Positions 1-10,470 of a DNA stretch of 64,000 nucleotides are shown here, in pieces. The DNA is from Diphasiastrum complanatum (lineage: Eukaryota > Streptophyta > Lycopodiopsida > Lycopodiales > Lycopodiaceae). The position numbers and the translations under genes are program-made. Location: NCBI GenBank assembly GCA_029204225.1, contig CM055098.1:51814209-51878208 (forward strand). The letters are read 5' to 3'. Position 1 is the first letter of the stretch; every line of letters starts with the position of its first letter. The notes under the pieces are model-generated. The model ran no database searches, was not told the origin of the DNA, and was given only the letters and a program-made list of their open reading frames with translations.

Positions 1-103
1 GTCTCGTCTCATCTCGTTACTGAGCCTGATTGATCTTTTTCGCGAATGCTTGCGCTTCATTTCGTTTTGTGTCGTTTCACGGTCTCTATGCTTCCAACAT
101 GAA
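1..103. repeat. TTCG/CTCGT-rich sequence related to 38220-38375
   Basis: The first hundred bases are rich in TTCG and CTCGT words and contain the phrase gagcctgattgatc followed later by ccaacatgaat. The same two phrases lie in the same order at about 38345-38372. This is a piece of a dispersed repeat, perhaps an LTR or leader end, fused to Copia sequence at about 104. The window starts inside it, so its true extent is unknown. No coding potential is visible. Confidence 0.5.
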
Positions 104-780
104 TCAATGTTCCGGACCTAGCAGAGCAGACAAAGGCAAAGGCATTGCAGTTCCAGGAGGATCTCCTAGAAGGTCGACAAGACAACGAAGAGTGCCAGCA
201 AGATATCTGCCAAGCAGCTCTACTTCTACATCAAAATAGTTTTGTGGATTCAGTGGTGAACCACAGACATTTGAGGAGGCAATTGAATGTCCAGAGAAGG
301 ACAAATGGATCCAAGCCTTCCGAAGCAGAGTATATTGCAGCAGCAAAGATGGCCAACGAAATAATTTGGCTCAAATAGTTCCTTGACGAACTGGGCGAAA
401 CGAGGAATGAACCTCTGGTTTTGCGGACGGACAACACATCTACAATACATCTGACAAGAGACCCTGTGTTTCACTCAAGGACGAAATACATTGCAATCAA
501 GTACCACTTGATTAGGGATCTGATCGGGAAGAAAATGCTGCAGACTACTTTAATTGGAACGAAAGAGATGGTAGCTGACATTTTCACAAAGGCCTTAGAC
601 AAAGGTCTATTCAAAAAAAAGAGGAGCAGTCTTGGAGTCGTCAAGCTATCATGCTTTGAGAGGGAGCTGAAGAAACGAAATTTTTCTATTGCCAAAGCTT
701 TGCTAGCTTCGAATCCTAAACTTTTGATAAAAGATGACACGACACAACACGAAATCAGTCGTGCTTCTCAACTGACCTAG
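104..780 (+). pseudogene. Copia pol remnant: linker plus RNase H end, internally deleted
   Basis: Residues encoded at about 104-305 (GPSRADKGKGIAVPGGSPRR and onward) match the integrase-RT linker of the Copia copy at 51040-51250. At about 308 the sequence jumps straight to the RNase H end, with SEAEYIAAAKMANEIIWL, then IAIKYHLIRDL and the terminal VADIFTKAL motif. These are hallmark Ty1/Copia RNase H motifs. The RT is absent: compared with the copy at 52360-53575, roughly 1.15 kb has been deleted. There are in-frame stops at about 237 and 376. The protein would have copied retrotransposon RNA with its RT partner, but this copy is dead. It forms the left end of the segmental duplication with 53575-60712. 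Confidence 0.85.
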
Positions 781-1385
781 AAGATCAGCCAAGTACCATG
801 AGGTACAAATATTTGATCAGATATCATGACATCAACAGAAGTACTCTAGATCATAGCTAATCTGCCACTCTTGGCCTAGAATGGAAAGAGTGAAGAGTGA
901 AGTTTAGCATTCAATTTCTAACACTCGTTCTCTAGTTGTAGATGTTTAATCACTCTAATCTTGAAGTTACATGACGCGACACGAAAAAGATCGTGAACTA
1001 TATACTTCCTGTTTTGATGCATAATATAGCAAGTAAGACAAGAAGTAAAAAATAGGCAAAAATATAGAATACATGTTCGCCTACGTGCGAGACAATTTTG
1101 TAGAGAATCTGTAGATCCAGAAGTCCACTAGTAAGCAAGACACGATTCGTGAGAGAACTGTATTTCTCTCACGCCAATGCTCTACGTGGATCTGTCATGC
1201 AGTGCTTGAAAAATCAAAAGATCAATAGATAATATTGTAGCTGTTGTGCACATATTATTTTGTATGTTTGTATGATCTTGAATAAAAATTTGTCTGTTAC
1301 AATTCGTGTATCTGATTCACTTATTTATTCAATTTCGCACATTGGTTTGATATTGTTGAATGCTATATTAATTCATTAACGTAGA
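781..1385 (+). repeat. Copia 3' end / LTR-like sequence, copy 1
   Basis: This non-coding stretch follows the Copia RNase H stop. It recurs at 54036-54650 and, in shorter form, at about 49130-49685, upstream of the Copia integrase. Occurrence on both sides of one Copia body is what an LTR would show. All three copies carry the tract aatattgtagctgt near the end. I could not fix exact TG and CA termini, so the boundaries are approximate. Confidence 0.6.
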
Positions 1386-1400
1386 GGTAATTTTAGACGA

Positions 1401-2560
1401 ATGAAGGAGTGGGTGAAAGAAGCTCAAGCCCTAGACCAGGCCAGAGAAGCAGCACAAGAGAAAGACCGACGTCAACCCGAAGGTGATAACGATCAATGGC
1501 CTACCACTTCCCCTCGCCCCCTAGTAAATCCAAGATTACTGCAGTTCATCCATGAAATCGGACAGAATGCGCACAAGCATTCTGATTTTGAAGTCCCTTT
1601 CCATAGCAAGGAGGCAAAAAAGGACCATATCGTTGTTCTAGTCGATCTACTGAGAGGCGATGTCAAAATACCCTTAGGCACCCTACTCAAAATGCATCCG
1701 ACCCTCTGAAAATGATTGAAAACTTATATAGATGGACCAGGCAGCGAGAAACCTGAAGCGCACCCTACCAATCTGGTGCCAGATGTAGAAGTAGAGGGGT
1801 CACAACTAGTCCACCAAGTAGGGGTAGGATAATAAGCCATAGTCGATGGAGGATCCATCACCGATACATCTTTGGTGCCATTAAGCTCGACCAGAGAGCT
1901 ATTACGGTGAGTGAACATCATTTCCTCCAAGCTATATCATGAATGGGGGCTTACTCATATGATAAGTGCTCCTTTTATGATCCGACTAGCTAACCAGTCT
2001 AGTGTGAAACCATAGCCAAGGAAGTGCATACCAAAGTAGTCAAAATCTGTTTTGTGTTAATTTTGTAATCTTGGAGTTGTCCAATTCTCCCCAATCCTAT
2101 AGTGTCCTACTAGGTAGACCATGGCTCAGAACGTCACAAGCTCTTAATGACTAGGGACAGAACTGTATCACCTTGCAGAATTGTGATTCTGTAGTGAAGA
2201 TCGATCTTGATACCTGTATCACAAAACTGACTGACGAAAGAGCACTGGTTTCTAGCTCTGCTACTACTATCCATTCTGACGAGGAGTTAGACAACGGGGA
2301 CATTGTTGGAGGAGAATTGTCAAACGTGATGATTTGCAAACTAATGTAGTAAATTGGACCAAAGCCTTAGGTACGCTTGATTGTCTTTGGTTTGATGTCT
2401 CATCTGCTGAGCAATCGCCAAAGCGAAGGTTGAATGTAGATCTATTCTCCGATGAAGATGATATATCGATCAAGCGACTAGCTGAGCCAATGAAAAAAAT
2501 CCAACGAAGGCCATCAAGACTCTGTATCACTCTTTATGATGAGCCTAGAGGCTAATAGCG
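1401..2560 (+). pseudogene. Ty3/Gypsy gag-protease remnant, copy 1
   Basis: The open segment at 1401-1709 (about 102 aa, starting MKEWVKEAQALDQ) is charged and gag-like. Downstream, broken frames show retropepsin features: IVDGGS near 1845 (an active-site-like D-G-G-S) and VLLGRPWLRTSQAL near 2105-2145, which is the conserved flap-distal block of plant Gypsy proteases. Several stops and frame changes interrupt it (for example tga at 1707). The partner copy at 54656-55810 has the same architecture and most of the same lesions, so decay preceded duplication. It continues into the RT remnant at 3276. Confidence 0.7.
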
Positions 2561-3275
2561 TGTGGCGACGATTTTTTTCATCGAAAATAGCTTGAAGAAG
2601 GGGTCTTTTTTTCCGCTAACAACGAAACAAGAAGTCTGCATTGAGAAAGAATTAGAAGTTCTTCATGTGTTTACCCTGGAAGAAGGTCAAGAATACGAGG
2701 ATGAAGATTTCCTCCGTTATGTAGATCATGATCGTCTCAAGTCCGTGCCAAAATCTCGAGGTACTAGATCCACGAAGGCTGCTAGTGAATGAAGATCTCA
2801 TTGAAGTAGCAGAACCTCACAAGGCAATTTTGTAGTAGGCTGAATGGATACTATAGCTGACGGATCAATGACTAGTATCTCGATTAGCGTGAACGATCTC
2901 TTACGAGAGTGCATAGATTGGGACCTAGCTAAGGACAAGCTCTTTACAAGCTATAAGTCTCGTTGTGGGACAATAGCATAAAGATGATGACCGGACAACT
3001 GATCCACGATCAGAGTCACCAACACAGCCAAGGGAAAAGAGCCGATTACTTTGGATCCCCCATTTGGAGACTTTCCAAAAGAAAAAGCTCCGATCACCTT
3101 TGAAGATCTAAGTATGAAGCCATCAAAGAGTGTCAAAAAACTTGACCGTGCCTAAGAGTGATAAACAAACGTCAAGACTGACCGACCAGAAATTATATGA
3201 GAAAATATGCCAAGACGTTGTAGAAGAACTGAAGCCTGCGCATGACGTGCGATTCAATACTTCAAGGATTATGAG
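2561..3275 (+). pseudogene. Gypsy pol linker region, decayed, copy 1
   Basis: This segment joins the protease remnant to the RT. An acidic open stretch of 76 residues at 2562-2792 and several short frames are visible, with no motif I can name. The same stretch lies at 55816-56530. It is most simply read as the poorly conserved protease-RT spacer of the same element. Confidence 0.5.
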
Positions 3276-4265
3276 ATGGATGAAGTGGTAGTGGTCATGC
3301 CCGGAGCGCAGAGAGAAAACGTAGAGGACACCTCCCAAGGAGCCAACATTTACGAAGGCCCAGCATGCATGAAAGAGATAGATCTAGCTGAGAAGGGAGA
3401 GGAAAGTCGTATGGTATCTGTTGGAGAAGATGTGGAAGGAGAGGAACTTGAAGATCTTAAGGCTCTTTTTCACAAATACCACAATTGTCTTGCTTGGAAT
3501 TATGCTAAGCTGAAGGGCATATCGTCAGATGTTGTGGTTCACACCATTCCACTGGTTGATGGAGTGAAACCCGTAGTTAGTAGGCCCTATAGGTCTAATC
3601 CACACTACGCATAGCTGATTCAAGAAGAATTGATAAAGCATTTAGATGTAGGATTCATTTATGAGATGGAACACATGGACTGGGTATCGCCGATTGTGGT
3701 AGTACCTAAGAAAAGTGGAAAACTTAGAATCCGTGTGGACTACAAGAAGCTGAATTTAGTGACCAACAAGGACCATTTTCCCTTACCATTCACGAAAAAA
3801 TGTGTTAGAGAATAGCTGGAGCAGAAGCCTATAGTTTTTTAGATGGGTTTAGTGGCTATAACCAGGTGCAGATACCCCCAAAAGATCAGCACAAAATTGC
3901 ATTCTCCACTGAGTGGGGAACATATGCATATAGAGTGATGCCATTTGGATTTTGCAACGCTCCCAACACCTTCCAACAAGTGATGAGCTATGCCTTCAAG
4001 GACTTTCTTCGGAAATTTCTTGAAATTTTTATGGACAACTTGTGTGTCCACTCCTCTAGGGCCCAGCACTTGGCTTGCTTAAAGAAAGTGTTCATCCAAT
4101 GTCAATTATTCAGCATACCCCTAAACTCAACCAAATGCCAATTTTGGGTCACGCACGACATAATGCTATGAGACATGGTATCGCTACAAATGTCAAGAAG
4201 ATTCGCATAATATATGCTTTGCCTGGGCCAAGAATGCAAAGACATATCAAATCATGTGGAATTTA
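3276..4265 (+). pseudogene. Ty3/Gypsy reverse transcriptase remnant, copy 1
   Basis: Frames at 3276-3614, 3630-3815 and 3866-4171 together read as one Gypsy RT. Visible parts are the pre-RT block ending in VVSRPYRSNPHYA, then WVSPIVVVPKKSGKLRIRVDYKKLN (fingers), then IAFSTEWGTYAYRVMPFGFCNAP (palm) and FMDNLCVHS (catalytic box). In active enzymes the catalytic box reads xxDD; here the second Asp is Asn. Stops at about 3612 and 3813 and a frameshift near 3830 also inactivate it. RNase H and integrase are missing; homology stops at about 4265, where AT-rich non-coding sequence begins. Confidence 0.85.
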
Positions 4266-5694
4266 ATTTGGTACACCTTTGACTAAGATGGACAAAATGC
4301 AACCCAGTCACCAAGGAAGAAAAAGCGATCAAAATTTCATAAACAAACATTGTTAAAAGGTAGATGTACTTAACAGTATGCACCGATATTGATATTGCTT
4401 TTTAAATATATTTTTAAAGCAAATTTGCAAATATTCTAGGTAAGACACACTTGAGTAAATTGTGAGTTACTTAAAACCACAACCAACCTTGTACCATTCA
4501 TAGAGGCATATCTGAATTTGCTTTGGAAGCATAGAGTGATGCAAGTTGGCCAAGAAATAGCTTATGTTCTTGTCTTTGCCACACAATATGGCCATGTTAT
4601 GTCTTGCATTGCAAGATCCACTCTGAGCTAAATTATATGTTTTTTTAGTTGTCTTGACAAGAATAAATGTATCCAATTTGGTGAACTATCACTCAAACTG
4701 CATTATTACCTATTTGCATCATCCTTTGAGATAGTGTTCCATTTTTTATTAGGTAGATGCAATGGATGTAATAGTCCACCAGCCAGCCTTTCAATTTTAT
4801 TCAACTAGCATTGCTCAAGACTCCACAAGGTTTTTTCTTTGGCCAAGAGAAGTCCCTCCCTACTAAGTCTAAAGTACAAAGGATACCTAGATATCCAACA
4901 CAAGGTGTGTCATGATATTCGTAAAGAATTTCACGCATAGATGCCAACAAACCTATTACAGGGGAATGTTTTTTTTATTTATGGAGGATCTCTAAGTTGT
5001 GTGTGCAAAATACAATCTTTAGTAGCTTAATCCTCATGTGAAAGCATATACATTACAGCTTCAAAAAATACAAACAAAGTAATGTGTTTGAGGTATATTT
5101 TGAGAGCAATTGGAGTGGAGTATATGAATCTACTTCACATGGATATCGTAAGTGTTTATCGATCTAACAAAAGATACAATCTTTCATTCGTAAACCAACC
5201 ATATTCCACTCAAATGCCACTACATAGGAGATATGGTGCATATGTTCAAAATCAGAATAGATTATGTCCAATTTTTTGAGATGACAACATATATTTTTGC
5301 CCTTGTCAAAGAAGTAATTTGTGCACCTCAAAACAAAATTAGGGATTAGAAGAAGTTTGTGAGCTCTAGAGGGAGTGTTGTGCAATTGAGAACTTGGACA
5401 CTTTCTCAAACAAATACACAAGAAGCAACTTCAACATTGACACTTGGATAACAACAATCTCTTGAATAATAAACTTTACCTAGACAAATCAAAACATAAT
5501 AAAATGTTTTTTGGACTATTGCATCACAAGCAAAACACAAAGCAATGTTAGAATCAACATTAGTTAGTTTTCAAAATTGTTTCAAAGAAAGAAAATAATA
5601 ACCCCTGCTTTCATTAATGAAGGATGGGAAATCCCCATCAATGCACAAAAAGATAAAATTACATAGAATGATAATAACATTGAGAACAATCAAT
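4266..5694. other. AT-rich non-coding stretch of the duplicated block, copy 1
   Basis: I see no gene here. Short open frames on both strands have no recognisable motif and are broken by stops. The stretch is repeated at about 57522-58946 with small indels, so it is part of the segmental duplication. It lies between the Gypsy RT remnant and the antisense non-LTR fragment and may be the 3' flank of the latter. Confidence 0.5.
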
Positions 5695-5969
5695 TTATTA
5701 CTCAAAAGCAACTACTTGATGTAAATCACTAACTCGAACAATGTCACTAATAGGTAAAGTGAATGCAGAAAGCTTAGAAGTAGCCACTCCTGCAAATTGA
5801 GCTTGTCGAAGAATTGAAAGTGCTTGTGAACATTGCAAAGCAATAAGAATACATTGATGGTAGAAAGATAGAATGACGGATGGTAACATAACATTGTGTC
5901 TCTGACATTTTAAAACAAGTTAAGCACATAATGAAAAAAAATCATTAAATTTCTTGTGAAGACATTCAT
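5695..5969 (-). mobile_element. 3' fragment of RLE-type non-LTR retrotransposon, copy 1
   Basis: On the minus strand this encodes LPSVILSFYHQ, ALQCSQALSILRQAQFAG and SDLHQVVAFE followed by two stop codons. The element at 34752-37948 ends with LPSVIVSFYRQ, ALQCSQAVSILRRAQFAG and SDLHQAVGFE, followed by the same gag-taa-taa. Nucleotide similarity begins at about 5969, matching about 37685. So this is the last 270 bases or so of the same element family, 5'-truncated, as is typical of target-primed reverse transcription. It lies next to the TA/GA microsatellite. Confidence 0.8.
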
Positions 5970-6028
5970 ATGTTTGAATAGTGATCAAAATCATGATTCT
6001 CTTGAATGTCACAAATTGCTATTTGCAA

Positions 6029-6109
<81 letters not shown>
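6029..6109. repeat. (TA)n(GA)n compound microsatellite
   Basis: About 28 TA units run to 6085 and are followed by about 12 GA units. The duplicated block has the matching microsatellite at 59277-59342, with a shorter TA tract, so the two copies have diverged in length since duplication. Confidence 0.95.
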
Positions 6110-6216
6110 CTACTGGATAAGTTCATCGATGATGCAGGCGGCTGGAGGTCGAAGGCAGCAGAGAATGTGTTACTACGAAATGTGTGTTTGTATGCAATGT
6201 ATGCAGGCTTAGGATT

Positions 6217-6660
6217 CTGAGAGCCAAGCAAAGGTTTGTGTGTGTGCATGTATTTGTATGTGTGTTTACACGTCGTGTGTGTGTGTGTACATGTATGAGT
6301 GTGTATGTGTGTGTTGTGTGTGTGTGTGATGTGTATGTGTGTTGTGTGTGTGTGTGCACGTGTATGTGTATGTGTGTGTTGTGTGTGTGTGATGTGTATG
6401 TGTGTATATGTGTTGTGTGTGTGTGCACATGTATGTGTATGTGTATGTGTATGTGTTGTGTGTATGTGTGTATTGTGTGTGTGTGTGTTGTGTGTGTGGG
6501 TGCATGTATATATGTATGTGTATGTGTTGTGCATGCATGTGGTGTGTGTGTGCATGTGTGTATGTGTATGTGTGTTTTGTGTGTGTATGTGAATGTGTGT
6601 GCGAGTGTGTGTTTGTTCATGTGCTATGTGTGTGTGTGCCATGTGTGTGTTTATGAAGGG

Positions 6661-6693
<33 letters not shown>

Positions 6694-6735
6694 TGTGGTT
6701 ACAGAGTGTGTTTGTGCGTGTGTTTGGGTTGAGCT
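6217..6735. repeat. GT-rich minisatellite, copy 1
   Basis: An irregular array of gtgtgt, gtatgt and gtgcatgt words of about 500 bases. It reads as long Cys-Val frames on one strand and His-Thr frames on the other in several frames, which is a by-product of base composition and not a gene. The partner array is at 59452-59960. Confidence 0.95.
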
Positions 6736-6839
6736 TTGACCTCAGCAAAGCCCAAGCTGATCACTTGAGCTCTAAGTTCAACAAAGCCTTGGCTTGATCA
6801 GCCCAGTATTTGTTGAGCTCAATAGTGTGTGAGTGTGCA

Positions 6840-7101
6840 CGCTTTAACCAATAATTAATCATTAGGGTTAGGCTTTAGGCATTAGGCATTAAGGTTAGGA
6901 TCTAGGCATTAGACATATTAAGACATAAAGCATTAGGCTTAGGCTTTATACATTAATCATTAGGGTTAGGCATTAGGCATTAGGCATTAGACATTAAGCT
7001 TTGGGCTTTAGGCCTTAGGCATTAGGCATTAGATATTGGGCTTTGGGCTTTAGGCATTAGGCATTAGGCGCTAGGCTGTAGCTTTAGGTTTTAGGCTTAG
7101 G

Positions 7102-7139
<38 letters not shown>

Positions 7140-7400
7140 GTTTATGTGTGTGTGTGTTAGGCTTTAGGCATTAGACATAAGATATTAGGCTTTAAGAATT
7201 AGGCATTAGAGTTAGGCTGTAGACATTAATCATTAGGGTTAGGCTTTAGGAATTAGGCATTAGGGTTAGGCTTAGGTTTTAGGCATTAGGCATTAGGCTT
7301 AGACATTATGCTTTAGGGTTAGGCTTTAGGCATGTGTGTGTGTGTGTGTGTGTGTGCGTGTGTTAGGCTTTAGGCATTAGATGTTTAACTCTATGAGAAT
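6840..7400. repeat. Degenerate telomere-like TTAGGC / TTTAGGC array, copy 1
   Basis: Many variants of ttaggcat, tttaggc and ttagggtt are repeated head to tail, interrupted by pure (GT)n runs at about 7104-7137 and 7333-7362. The units resemble the plant telomere unit TTTAGGG with a C in the last position, but few are exact. It looks like an interstitial, decayed telomere-like satellite. The same array lies at 60080-60640. Confidence 0.8.
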
Positions 7401-7503
7401 TCTTATCATCAGTTTTGGGGAAAGTTGACAAAGTCCAAGAATTGTGTTGGCTGATTCAGAGAGTAGGCCAGTGGAGGGCGGGCAACAGCAGGGCGGCACC
7501 TGG

Positions 7504-7590
7504 TGTAGCGCAGGCATCCCAAAGGGAGCAGAGAACCACGACTTAGCTTCTCAACCTTCAACTCTTGCCATCCAAACCCACTTGACATAT
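7504..7590 (-). repeat. LTR-D 3' end fragment, inverted
   Basis: The reverse complement of this stretch matches the last 85 bases or so of LTR-D (compare 8722-8806 and 27634-27720) and ends in CTACA. It is cut off where a complete forward LTR-D begins at 7591, and its outer edge at 7504 abuts the end of the duplicated block. Confidence 0.7.
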
Positions 7591-8806
7591 TGTTGTAAAG
7601 CTATCTTCATAAGCTTTACTTCCGGCGCCACTGGCGCCAGCATTGTCCCCGGCGCCAACAGCGCCCCTGCTGCTCCCGGCGCCAATGTGACCAAAATCTA
7701 GCCAGCGCCAAGTTCCTATGGCTGAAAATCTTTGATCGGTTCTAGCGAAGTCCAGAGAGCTCAGACCGATGTGCAATCACCTCACACAATCTAGACATGA
7801 CTCAAGGAAGCCTGGGGATCAATAAAATCTAGAAAGAGAAAATGACTTTCTAGAATGAGGAAATTCTAGAGAGAGAAAAATGTGCTTTACCAGCTTGGGT
7901 AGAGTGCTTGGTATGAGGGGGGGTGCCGAATCCCACCAATACTATAGGGAAGTGCGGGTTGCGACTCAGGGCGAGCTCCAACCAAGTCTCAGCCTCCTTT
8001 GCTGGAATGTTGTCATGGCTCTCGCCTTGGCATGCTAGCGCCTCGGAGACTAGGGTCGGTCACACACTTGAAATGTAACCTTCTCAGATTTATCTATAAA
8101 GTGGGATTTTCCTCAAACTGACTCTGATTACCTTCTGGGTTTCAGTGTTCGGTAAAAGCGCCAATTGTAAGGCCGCTTCAAAATTTTTAAGTAGGCACAT
8201 AGCTGAGGGTCGTGTCCCCGGACGCCAGCATTATGTCGTCGGGACCATTCGGTCCGTGGCGCCAACGGTATGCTATCGGGACCATTTGGTCCAGGAAGTG
8301 GTTGTTTCCATATCTGTCGTGGCTTGTGGTTCTGAGTGTTCCTTGCATGAACGTGAATGGGTTAAGCTCTTGGGGAACGGGCTCTAACCTGTCGGCTGAG
8401 TTGGATGGCTTGCTTGGGTGGAAGTTACATATTTATGGCTGTCCAGTCTGGCGTGGCACCAAGTTGGCTTCCAGCACTCGTGACGAAGCTTTCAGTTGGT
8501 TAAGTCTGATGTAAGTCAGACCGCTTGCTTGGAATGGATGTTACTCGTTTGTAACGAAGCCTCGAGTTGGTTAAGTTTGATGTATGTTGGGCTGCTTGCT
8601 TGGAGGGAAGTCACCCACATCGGGACCCCGATCTGGCATGGCGCCAGGTTGGATCTCAATGTTACTTTTCGAAACTTCAAGTTGGTTGACTCTGATCGTT
8701 GTTGGGGAGTTGGCTGCTTGTATGTCAAGTGGGTTTGGATGGCAAGAGTTGAAGGCTGGGAAGCTAAGTCGTGGTTCCCGGCTACCTTTGGGATGCCTGC
8801 GCTACA
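7591..8806 (+). repeat. LTR of Gypsy family D, 1.2 kb, forward copy
   Basis: It starts TGTTGTAAAGC, ends GCTACA, and two bases later is followed by a primer-binding site TGGTATCAGAGCC (8809-8821). Near its 5' end are several GGCGCC palindromes (7623-7690). A TAAA-containing stretch at about 8090 could serve as a polyadenylation region. The 3' part recurs at 23439-24164. Inverted, truncated copies are at 24463-25324 and 27634-28540. This copy is interrupted 50 bases past its end by the Gypsy array. Confidence 0.75.
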
Positions 8807-8856
8807 TGTGGTATCAGAGCCGACTGGCCGGTCAGCTATGCGGATCTCACGGAAAT
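8807..8856 (+). promoter_or_regulatory. Primer-binding site and start of family D leader
   Basis: TG plus TGGTATCAGAGCC is the plant initiator-Met-tRNA type primer site. It is followed by about 35 bases that match the leader of the A/B/C elements (for example 9777-9830). The leader is then broken by LTR1 of the tandem array at 8857. Confidence 0.75.
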
Positions 8857-9774
8857 TGTTGTAAAGCTGACTCAGGTGCACCCAGCATGGCCTATAAGAC
8901 TCTAAGGGGTGATGCTCCCTAAGGTCCCAGAGCAAGTTAGAACATCAGGGACTGAGCCTCCGACCTGTGGTGAGCCAGTCAAGTAGTCACAAGTCATGAG
9001 CTAGCTCTGGAGCTCGAGTCAAAGCCTAGTCAGCAAGCAAGTTGATTCTGCCGCCGGGACGACTCCCGGGACCCGTGTCCGAGAGCCAGACTGATTCTGC
9101 CAGGCTTGCCAGGCTTAATCAGGAAAATAAAAACTAAGTCCCAAAAAGCGTGCTTTACTAGAGGGCACTATGTTTCAGAACAGAGGGGGTGCGCCAAATC
9201 ACAACAAAACTATAGGGGGAATCCGGCAAACAAAAACTTGGCCAGCTCAACCAGTGCCAGAAATTGAGTCGCCAGGTCTTAGCTCCCTCTACCAGCACGA
9301 GCCAGGCACAATGCCCAGCACGTGTTGGTGGCCCCGAGACCGGTCAGTCTATGTATGAATGTAACCTCTTCCAAATCTAATAAAGTTGATCCTTGGGGAT
9401 GATTACCATTTCGGTTTCGCCTCCGGGACTGGTCCAAGTGGAAGGACCCTTACTATAGCCTTTTTGCGTCGCTGGCGCCTAAGAGACCCTCTCATCGACA
9501 TGGGGCTTGCCGCTATGCCAATTGGTCAATTTGGCGACCATTATGCCTTGGGTTTCATGTGTGGCTTGTCTTTGCCTTTGGTTACCTTTTGGGGACAGAT
9601 TCTGAGTTGGCTTTCGGGTTGGATGGGATTCCAGTTTTCTTAAGTCTGAATGGTTAAGCTTGTTACGTTTCTGAGTTGGCTTTTACGTAAGTGCATGATG
9701 GATGAATGTTAGACTTAAGCACGTGTTCGGAAAACCGCTCAAGTCCCAGCGCCCTTTGAGACGCCGACGCAACA
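8857..9774 (+). repeat. LTR1 of tandem Gypsy array (918 bp)
   Basis: It begins TGTTGTAAAGCTGAC and ends GCAACA, with AATAAAG near 9379 as a probable polyadenylation signal. It matches LTR2 (14024-14940), LTR3 (16884-17801) and LTR4 (22236-23437). It is the 5' LTR of element A. The five bases outside it do not match those outside LTR4, so no target-site duplication spans the whole array. Confidence 0.9.
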
Positions 9775-10470
9775 TGTGGTATCAGAGCCGACTAGCCGGT
9801 CAGCTCCGCAAGTCTCATAGGGATGGCCACGTTTTGGGATTTGTCAGGACAACCGTTGCGCAAGGTGCTGCCCACAGTGTAAGCACGGGTGCGTCCACGG
9901 TTGGGGTGGTCGACAGAATGGGGGACTTGATGAGTCAAGGTGCTGCCCTTGAGGTGTAAGCACGGTCAGTTCCCGCGGTTCGGGCCTGGCGTCGTCTGCA
10001 CGTAGGACAGATGTGGCAATGTGCTGCCATTAGGTTGGTGAAATCACGGTCTGTGCCTTGTGGGGTGCGGGGTGACATATTCGAACTGTACGGGTTAACT
10101 ATTCATATAGAGATGCTGCTCGAATTTGGGTGTAAAGCACGGGTGGTTAGCTGCCGGTGCGGGATAGTTGCCGATCGTTTAGCTATAAGGGCTATCGACC
10201 AAAAAGTGGTGGGGCGTGACTGAGGCAATGTACTGCTTAATGGTGAAAGCACGGATGGTTGGATGGATGTTTCCCCGTGGGCTAATTTTGTGATAGATTT
10301 GAGTGGGCGCGGCTGGGCAACGGTCCTACGTCCGGTCTCAAGGGGAATGTGGCTTGAGAGGGATCCTCTGTGTTTGCTTTGGTTGGTATGTTCGTTTGTG
10401 GTGTGCTTGTTTGGACCTGAATAACCCCTGGTTGCTTAACTTCTGCCAAGTGATCTGATCCAATTGGGAG
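9775..10470 (+). other. Element A leader with primer-binding site; no gag
   Basis: The leader begins with TGGTATCAGAGCC at 9777, the Met-tRNA type primer site. The rest contains imperfect repeats built around gtgctgcc and gtaagcacgg, and no open frame with gag or zinc-knuckle motifs. The protease starts at about 10471, so a normal gag (usually 250 or more residues) is absent. Elements B and C have the same short leader. Confidence 0.8.

Noticed and set aside
6019-6732. Long overlapping frames on both strands encoding His-Thr or Cys-Val rich proteins
   Set aside because: They are read from a GT/AC minisatellite, are open in several frames at once, and have no flanking coding signals.
9777-9789. 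TGGTATCAGAGCC as part of a tRNA gene
   Set aside because: It stands directly after LTR ends and is complementary to a tRNA 3' end; no cloverleaf surrounds it.
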